Below, one piece after another: positions 5,559 to 10,001 of a stretch of 10,001 nt of DNA. The stretch comes from Prevotella sp. UBA1705 (lineage in GTDB: Bacteria; Bacteroidota; Bacteroidia; Bacteroidales; Bacteroidaceae), in NCBI GenBank assembly GCA_002317385.1, contig DCJH01000016.1:13951-23951 (forward strand), in the 5' to 3' direction. The notes beneath the pieces are model-generated. The model made no database searches and was not told where the DNA came from. It saw nothing but the letters and a program-made list of their open reading frames with translations. Numbering within the stretch: the stretch's first letter is position 1; every line of letters starts with the position of its first letter. The position numbers and the translations under genes are program-made.

Positions 5559-5617
5559 GAAATCACCCCTCAGATTTTACGGTTATTTGGCGTTTTTCCA
5601 CTAAAAAGATTGGAAAA

Positions 5618-6907
5618 ATGAGTTATCTATTTTCATCAGAATCAGTGTCTGAAGGTCATCCCGACAAAGTCGCCGACCAGATTTCAGACGCCATCCTCGA
5701 CCAGTTTCTTGCCTATGACGACAAGTCCCACTGTGCCGTAGAGACCTTTGTCACCACAGGTCAGGTAGTGATCATGGGCGAAGTGCGCTCCAACGAGTAT
5801 GTAGACCTACAGACTATGGCGCGCCGCGCTATCCAACGCATCGGCTATACCAAGGCCGAATATCAGTTTGACTATAATTCCTGTGGCATCCTCACGGCCA
5901 TTCATGAGCAGAGCGACGACATAGACCGCGGCGTTTCGCGCGAGGAGGAAGACCAGCAAGGTGCCGGCGACCAAGGCATGATGTTCGGATATGCCAGCAA
6001 CGAGACCGACAACTATATGCCGGCAACGCTCGATCTGGCCCACCTCATCATGTATAAGCTCGCCGAGATACGCAAGGAGGGTCGGCAGATGACCTATCTT
6101 CGTCCCGATGCCAAGAGCCAGGTGACCATCGAATACGGCGACAACAACGAGCCGCTGCGCATCGACACCATCGTGGTGTCTACCCAGCACGACCCGTTTG
6201 TGGAGCCCACCGACGACACGCCAGAGGCTCAGCGCAAGGCCGATGAGGCCATGCTCGCCAAGATTCGCGAGGATGTGATCAACATCCTGATGCCTCGCGT
6301 GAAGGCCGAGGCCGGCGAAAAGTTGCGCGCGCTCTTCAATGGCGACATCAAATATCTGGTCAATCCTACTGGCAAATTTGTGATTGGTGGCCCTCACGGA
6401 GACACCGGACTCACCGGAAGAAAGATTATTGTAGACACCTACGGCGGTCGTGGAGCCCACGGCGGCGGCGCTTTCTCGGGCAAAGACTCCAGTAAGGTGG
6501 ACCGCTCGGCAGCCTATGCTTCGCGCTATATTGCCAAGAACATGGTGGCTGCAGGTGTGGCCGACGAGATGCTTGTGCAGCTGGCCTACGCCATTGGAGT
6601 GGCTGAACCGGTGAGCGTGTATGTCAACACCTACGGCCGTAGCCACGTCAACATGAGCGATGCCGATATTGCCCGCAAGATCCAGGAGATGTTCGACCTC
6701 CGTCCGAAGGCCATCGAGCGTGCGCTGAAACTGCGCCAGCCCATGTATTTTGAGACCGCAGCCTATGGCCATATGGGCCGCACCAATCAGGTGGTGAGCA
6801 AGACTTTCACCAGCCTCTACCACGAGAAGAAGACCGTCGAGATAGAGCTCTTCACTTGGGAGAAGCTCGATCAGGTGGAGCGCATACGTCAGGCGTTCGG
6901 CCTCTGA
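5618..6907 (+). CDS. metK: S-adenosylmethionine synthetase, 429 aa
   Basis: Cytosolic enzyme that makes S-adenosylmethionine from methionine and ATP, releasing phosphate and pyrophosphate; works as a tetramer of dimers' active sites with Mg and K ions. The protein opens with MSYLFSSESVSEGHPDK, including the ATP-binding His14, and carries both family signatures: GAGDQGMMFGYA (115-126) and GGGAFSGKD (282-290) followed by SSKVDRSAAYASRY. The length is normal for Bacteroidales. The ATG at 5618 is chosen because it gives the conserved N-terminus; the in-frame ATG at 5546 would add 24 unconserved residues and lies inside the SAM-II-like element. The start is preceded by an A-rich stretch and no clear Shine-Dalgarno site. 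It is the first gene of the probable operon, with the DUF4271 gene 19 bases downstream. Control by SAM through the leader is likely. Confidence 0.98.
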   Translation: MSYLFSSESVSEGHPDKVADQISDAILDQFLAYDDKSHCAVETFVTTGQVVIMGEVRSNEYVDLQTMARRAIQRIGYTKAEYQFDYNSCGILTAIHEQSDDIDRGVSREEEDQQGAGDQGMMFGYASNETDNYMPATLDLAHLIMYKLAEIRKEGRQMTYLRPDAKSQVTIEYGDNNEPLRIDTIVVSTQHDPFVEPTDDTPEAQRKADEAMLAKIREDVINILMPRVKAEAGEKLRALFNGDIKYLVNPTGKFVIGGPHGDTGLTGRKIIVDTYGGRGAHGGGAFSGKDSSKVDRSAAYASRYIAKNMVAAGVADEMLVQLAYAIGVAEPVSVYVNTYGRSHVNMSDADIARKIQEMFDLRPKAIERALKLRQPMYFETAAYGHMGRTNQVVSKTFTSLYHEKKTVEIELFTWEKLDQVERIRQAFGL

Positions 6908-6926
6908 TACCTCTTTTTATTCGCGC

Positions 6927-7955
6927 ATGATACAGCAAGACTCCATATCTGCACCCACAACCTCTGCCCCTGCGGTCAGCTCCCACTCGGCGCCGGCCGC
7001 TCGCGGAGGCTATCATTCCCCTCACGAGATACTGAGTTGGCTGCCACGCACCGCAACGCCGTGGCAGCAGGACTCGGCTATCCGGGCGAACTATAAGTTT
7101 CCGAAGGTGGATTGGAGTCGTCGCAACAACCCCATGCGCACCCCGCAGACCCGTGCCGACTCAGGCTCTGGCTTCTCCTTGAAGAAGCCCATGTACCACA
7201 GCAAGTCGATGGTACAGCCCGATTCCACCTACAGGCCGGAGTATGCGGTCTATCGTCAGGGCGTGGCAGGCGACCCTGTGCCCTATAGCATTGCCAACGA
7301 TAACCTCATCACGTCGATACTCATCGGCTGTTTTATCCTGGCCATGATATCGATTGCCAAGTCGGGCAACTTTATTCAGCGACAATTCAAGAACTTCTTC
7401 CACACCCAGCGAGAGGGTACCACCGTGATCACAGAGACCAGCAGCGAACTGCGTTTCCAGTTCTTCCTGCTGTTGCAGACCAGTCTTCTGCTGGCCCTCA
7501 TCTTCTTTTTGTGTACCAAGACCTTCGTCGGCGAAACTTTCACCGTACCCCAATACTTGATCATCGGCATCTATACCGCCATCATCGTGGGCTATTTCAT
7601 GGTCAAAGCGCTGCTCTACGCCTTGGTCAACTGGGTGTTTTTTGATAGGAAAAAAAATGAACAATGGATGAAGGCCGGACTCTTCTTAGTGTCCACTGAG
7701 GGCATAGCTCTTTTCCCCATTGTAATGCTCCTGGCCTACTTCAATATTTCCATTGAGTCGACCATTATTTATTGCGCTTTGATTATCATATTGGGCAAAT
7801 TGCTATCTTTTTATAAGACCTATCTCATCTTTTTCCATAAGAACACCGGCATTGTGCAAAGTTTTTTGTACTTTTGTGCATTTGAAATGATGCCACTGGG
7901 CGCCTTATGGGGCGTACTCGTGCTGACGGACAATTATTTGAAAGTAAATTTATAG
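6927..7955 (+). CDS. DUF4271-type multi-pass membrane protein, 342 aa
   Basis: Function unknown. Residues 1-120 are hydrophilic and rich in Ser, Pro, Thr and Ala, with no signal peptide. About six hydrophobic helices follow: roughly 127-144, 178-197, 208-238 (long, perhaps two), 250-271, 278-302 and 308-334. The C-terminal stretch with FYKTYLIFFHKN and FLYFCAFEMMPLG resembles what I remember of the Bacteroidetes DUF4271 family, whose genes commonly precede hemD. The start at 6927, 19 bases after metK, is the first ATG of the frame; internal Met70 or Met89 are alternatives because the head looks poorly conserved. hemD begins 7 bases after the stop, so the two are almost certainly cotranscribed. 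The last third is visibly richer in A and T than its neighbours, as expected for helix-coding DNA. A role in membrane-linked haem or tetrapyrrole work is only a guess from position. Confidence 0.8.
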   Translation: MIQQDSISAPTTSAPAVSSHSAPAARGGYHSPHEILSWLPRTATPWQQDSAIRANYKFPKVDWSRRNNPMRTPQTRADSGSGFSLKKPMYHSKSMVQPDSTYRPEYAVYRQGVAGDPVPYSIANDNLITSILIGCFILAMISIAKSGNFIQRQFKNFFHTQREGTTVITETSSELRFQFFLLLQTSLLLALIFFLCTKTFVGETFTVPQYLIIGIYTAIIVGYFMVKALLYALVNWVFFDRKKNEQWMKAGLFLVSTEGIALFPIVMLLAYFNISIESTIIYCALIIILGKLLSFYKTYLIFFHKNTGIVQSFLYFCAFEMMPLGALWGVLVLTDNYLKVNL

Positions 7956-7962
7956 AACAAAG

Positions 7963-8718
7963 ATGATAAAGAAGATTATGATATCGCAGCCGAAGCCGGC
8001 TAATGACAAGTCTCCTTATTACGATCTCGAGAAAGAATATGGAGTCGAGTTTGTGTTCCGCCCCTTCATCAAGGTAGAGAGCCTCTCGGCCAAAGAGTTT
8101 CGCCAGCAGAAGGTGAGCATCCTCTCCCACACCGCTGTGGTCTTTACCTCACGCCATGCCATAGACCATTTCTTCCAGCTTGCCAAGGAATTGCGCCTCA
8201 CCATCCCCGAGGACATGCGCTATTTCTGTGTTACAGAGACCATTTCGCTCTACATTCAGAAGTATGTGCAGTATCGCAAGCGCAAAGTGTTCTTTGGTAG
8301 CACTGGCAAGATCGACGACTTGATTCCTGCCATGGTGAAGCATAAAGGAGAGAAATTTCTCGTTCCCCTGAGCAGCGTTCATAACGATGATATCAAGGAA
8401 AAGCTCGATGCCAAGGGGCTGACCCACACCGAATGTGTGATGTATCGCACTCTGAGCAACGACTTTACCCCCGAGGAGGTGGAGAATTTCGACTGCGACA
8501 TGCTCATCTTCTCTACTCCCACTGGCGTGGAATATCTGGCCAAGGCATTCCCAGACCTGAAACAAGGCAAGCTCAAGTTGGGCGCATTCGGCCCCGCTAC
8601 GGGCAAGGCTATTACCGATGCCGGTCTCAAGGCCGACCTCGTGGCAGGCACCAAGGAATATCCTTCGATGATCAGCGCGCTGCAAGACTATCTGGATAAA
8701 GAAAAGAAAAAGAAATAA
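7963..8718 (+). CDS. hemD: Uroporphyrinogen-III synthase, 251 aa
   Basis: Cytosolic enzyme that closes and rearranges hydroxymethylbilane to uroporphyrinogen III, the branch point to haem, sirohaem and cobalamin. The two-lobed HemD fold is suggested by VVFTSRHAIDHFF (59-71) in the first lobe, and by the MYRT segment near 160, STPTGVEYLAKAFP (184-197) and FGPATGKAITDAGLKADLVA (209-228) in the second; the last is the most conserved stretch of the family. Sequence identity in this family is low, so the call rests on this pattern and on the familiar DUF4271-hemD-rnpA order. The length is normal. The Lys-rich tail (KEKKKK) is not conserved as far as I know. The start at 7963 lies 7 bases after the DUF4271 stop; Met6 is an in-frame alternative. 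rnpA starts 8 bases downstream. Other genes of the haem pathway are not in the window. Confidence 0.9.
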   Translation: MIKKIMISQPKPANDKSPYYDLEKEYGVEFVFRPFIKVESLSAKEFRQQKVSILSHTAVVFTSRHAIDHFFQLAKELRLTIPEDMRYFCVTETISLYIQKYVQYRKRKVFFGSTGKIDDLIPAMVKHKGEKFLVPLSSVHNDDIKEKLDAKGLTHTECVMYRTLSNDFTPEEVENFDCDMLIFSTPTGVEYLAKAFPDLKQGKLKLGAFGPATGKAITDAGLKADLVAGTKEYPSMISALQDYLDKEKKKK

Positions 8719-8726
8719 CGGGTGCT

Positions 8727-9137
8727 ATGCCTGCACTTCCCTCCACACTTCCCAAGGAGGAGCGGATATATAGCAAGAAGCTGATTGATGCCCTCTTCCA
8801 GGGTGGCCACAGTCGTTCCATGTCGGCCTTCCCTCTGAGAGTTGTGTATATGCCTCTGGAATCTGCCACGGTGCTGCCCACCGGGAAACCCCAGTCCAAA
8901 TTCCTCATCAGCGTTCCCAAACGCTGTTTCAAGCGTGCGGTGAAGCGCAACAGGGTGAAACGCCAGGTGCGTGAGGCCTATCGCAAGCACAAAGAGCTTG
9001 TGGCAGCCTATCCCGTGGCACTGGCTTTTATCTGGCTCGACAGCCAGTTGCGCACGACCGAGGAAGTAGAGGCCAAGGTTTCCAACCTGCTCAAACGGGT
9101 GGGAGAGCGCTTGCAACACGAGGAGACGCAACCATGA
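8727..9137 (+). CDS. rnpA: Ribonuclease P protein component, 136 aa
   Basis: Small basic protein that binds the RNase P RNA and helps it recognise and cut the 5' leader of pre-tRNAs. The signature is KFLISVPKRCFKRAVKRNRVKRQVREAYR (58-86 region), holding the conserved RNR at residues 74-76; F24 and G27 in LFQGG and the FPLRVVY strand (35-41) fit the family's N-terminal part. The length is at the upper end of normal. It starts 8 bases after hemD, and its TGA overlaps the yidD start (ATGA at 9134-9137), which suggests translational coupling. In many bacteria rnpA follows rpmH; here rpmH is absent and hemD takes its place, which I recall as the Bacteroidetes arrangement. The RNA partner rnpB is not in the window. 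Confidence 0.96.
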   Translation: MPALPSTLPKEERIYSKKLIDALFQGGHSRSMSAFPLRVVYMPLESATVLPTGKPQSKFLISVPKRCFKRAVKRNRVKRQVREAYRKHKELVAAYPVALAFIWLDSQLRTTEEVEAKVSNLLKRVGERLQHEETQP

Positions 9138-9385
9138 GAAGATTGAAACAAATAGTCCAGGCACTCTCGCACGCCATCGCATGGCTTCTGGTTCAGCCGA
9201 TTGTGTTCTACCAGAAGTTCATCACCCCCTACACCCCACCCTCTTGCCGATTCACCCCCACATGCTCTGAATATGCCCGTCAGGCCCTGCTGAAGCACGG
9301 TCCCATCAAGGGCATGGCGCTCGCCGTATGGCGTATACTGAGGTGCAACCCATGGGGCGGCAGCGGCTACGACCCAGTGCCTTGA
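9134..9385 (+). CDS. yidD: Membrane protein insertion efficiency factor YidD, 83 aa
   Basis: Small membrane-associated protein thought to help YidC-dependent insertion of inner membrane proteins. It is recognised by PPSCRFTPTCSEYARQAL (35-52) with Cys38 and Cys44, by HGPIKGMALAVWRILRCNP (55-73) with the third conserved Cys71, and by the terminal GYDPVP. An amphipathic N-terminal helix (about 4-30) probably binds the membrane. The length matches the family. The ATG overlaps the rnpA stop by four bases and no other start would keep the conserved helix. The rnpA-yidD pair is widely conserved; in many bacteria yidC follows, but here tyrS follows after a 110-base spacer. Confidence 0.96.
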   Translation: MRRLKQIVQALSHAIAWLLVQPIVFYQKFITPYTPPSCRFTPTCSEYARQALLKHGPIKGMALAVWRILRCNPWGGSGYDPVP

Positions 9386-9402
9386 GCATGATGAGTAATT
9401 TC

Positions 9403-9438
9403 AGACAGGTCGGACAGGTCAGGCCAGTCAGAGTGGTC
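9403..9438. repeat. Degenerate 9-bp tandem repeat, four units
   Basis: The units are AGACAGGTC (9403), GGACAGGTC (9412), AGGCCAGTC (9421) and AGAGTGGTC (9430). The first two differ at one base, and all four end in GTC. On the minus strand it would encode Ser-Asp-Leu-like runs, a known source of spurious peptides in Prevotella-type genomes. It runs directly into the hairpin at 9429-9458. Confidence 0.65.
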
Positions 9439-9458
9439 TGAAAACTCAGACCACTCTG
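9429..9458. other. Perfect 13-bp hairpin between yidD and tyrS
   Basis: CAGAGTGGTCTGA (9429-9441) pairs perfectly with TCAGACCACTCTG (9446-9458) around AAAC. The next bases are GTAAAAACC on the plus strand, with no U-run, so it is not a standard terminator. It might protect or process the operon transcript, or be part of the repeat next to it. It lies 37 bases before the tyrS start. Confidence 0.6.
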
Positions 9459-9495
9459 GTAAAAACCATCCTCCAAAAACCAACAACAACAAGAT

Positions 9496-10001
9496 ATGAA
9501 GAACTTTGTAGAAGAACTGAAATGGCGCGGAATGCTGGCCCAGATCATGCCTGGCACCGAGGAATATTTGCAGAAGAATATGACCTCGGCCTACCTTGGC
9601 ACCGACCCTACGGCCGACTCGCTCCACATCGGACACCTGTGCGGCATCATGATGCTGCGCCACCTCCAGCGCTGCGGACACAAGCCCTACCTGCTCGTAG
9701 GCGGTGCCACAGGCATGATTGGCGACCCTTCGGGCAAGAGCCAGGAGCGAAACCTGCTCGATTCGGATACTCTTTATCACAATCAGGAGGCTATCAAGAA
9801 GCAGGTGGCTAAGTTCCTCGACTTCGACGGCACAGAGCCCAACAAGGCGGAGCTTGTCAACAACTACGACTGGATGAAGGAATTCACGTTCCTCGATTTC
9901 ATCCGCGACATCGGCAAGTGCATCACCGTCAACTACATGATGGCCAAAGACTCCGTGAAGAAACGCTTCAACGGCGAGGGCGACGGCATGTCGTTCACCG
10001 A
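9496..10001 (+). CDS. tyrS: Tyrosyl-tRNA synthetase, N-terminal part (3' end outside window)
   Basis: Cytosolic class I aminoacyl-tRNA synthetase that charges tRNA-Tyr. About 168 residues are visible, out of the usual 420-430. The Rossmann fold begins with AYLGTDPTADSLHIGHL, with the HIGH motif at 44-47; Tyr33, Gly35 and Asp37 match the tyrosine and adenylate contact residues known from Bacillus TyrRS. VGGATGMIGDPSGKS (about 70-84) is the next conserved block, and the NYDWMKEFTFLDFIRDIGK stretch (about 123-141) is also typical. The KMSKS motif and the S4-like tRNA-binding domain lie beyond the edge. The start MKNFVEELKWRGML is typical and is preceded by an A/C-rich leader without a Shine-Dalgarno site. 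No TAnnTTTG promoter is visible in the spacer after yidD, so it may be read from the upstream operon. Confidence 0.97.
   Translation, partial: MKNFVEELKWRGMLAQIMPGTEEYLQKNMTSAYLGTDPTADSLHIGHLCGIMMLRHLQRCGHKPYLLVGGATGMIGDPSGKSQERNLLDSDTLYHNQEAIKKQVAKFLDFDGTEPNKAELVNNYDWMKEFTFLDFIRDIGKCITVNYMMAKDSVKKRFNGEGDGMSFT

Noticed and set aside
5807..6823. A 338-codon open frame on the minus strand opposite metK
   Set aside because: Same reasoning: a shadow of codon usage in a strongly conserved plus-strand gene, with no recognisable protein features.
7869..7876. TACTTTTG as a possible -7 box for a separate hemD promoter
   Set aside because: The position 20 bases upstream (7845-7848) is ACCG, unlike TTTG, and the site lies inside the DUF4271 coding region.
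9367..9780. A 137-codon minus-strand frame across the yidD-tyrS spacer
   Set aside because: It includes the SDHSDWPDLSDLS run from the 9-bp repeat and is otherwise antisense to tyrS.

Overview
The window reads as chromosomal DNA of a Bacteroidales bacterium, most likely Prevotellaceae. The evidence is three promoters with the Bacteroidetes layout (TTTG or GTTG, exactly 20 bases, then TAnnTTTG), A-rich translation starts without clear Shine-Dalgarno sites, about 55% GC coding DNA beside AT-rich promoters, and the gene run metK - DUF4271 - hemD - rnpA - yidD - tyrS, which I recall as a typical Bacteroidales arrangement. The genus is inference.

Layout. Positions 1-687 hold the 3' end of cysS (cysteinyl-tRNA synthetase), followed by one or two terminator hairpins. 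Positions 688-2539 hold no convincing protein gene but much structure: an 18-bp hairpin, a well-formed promoter-to-terminator unit of about 220 nt that looks like an unassigned small RNA, a 22-bp tandem repeat, an 81-bp nested palindrome, a 261-bp pair of inverted REP-like palindromes, and a GC-rich hairpin. Positions 2540-5359 encode a 939-residue exported M16 zinc peptidase with its own promoter and terminator. Positions 5449-9385 look like one housekeeping operon. It starts with a promoter and a SAM-II-like aptamer in the metK leader, then runs metK, a DUF4271 membrane protein, hemD, rnpA and yidD with gaps of 19, 7 and 8 bases and a 4-base overlap. After a 110-base spacer with a 9-bp repeat and a hairpin, tyrS starts and runs off the right edge.

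The encoded functions are mostly core cell work: tRNA charging (cysS, tyrS), S-adenosylmethionine synthesis (metK), haem synthesis (hemD), tRNA 5' maturation (rnpA) and membrane protein insertion (yidD). The M16 peptidase is a separate periplasmic function.

The items most worth a second look are the candidate small RNA at about 1350-1571, whose body is almost free of C and carries six UAGGUU motifs; the SAM-II-like element before metK; and the two unrelated palindromic repeat elements at 1735-1815 and 1889-2149. No CRISPR array, complete transposon, phage gene or defence system was seen.
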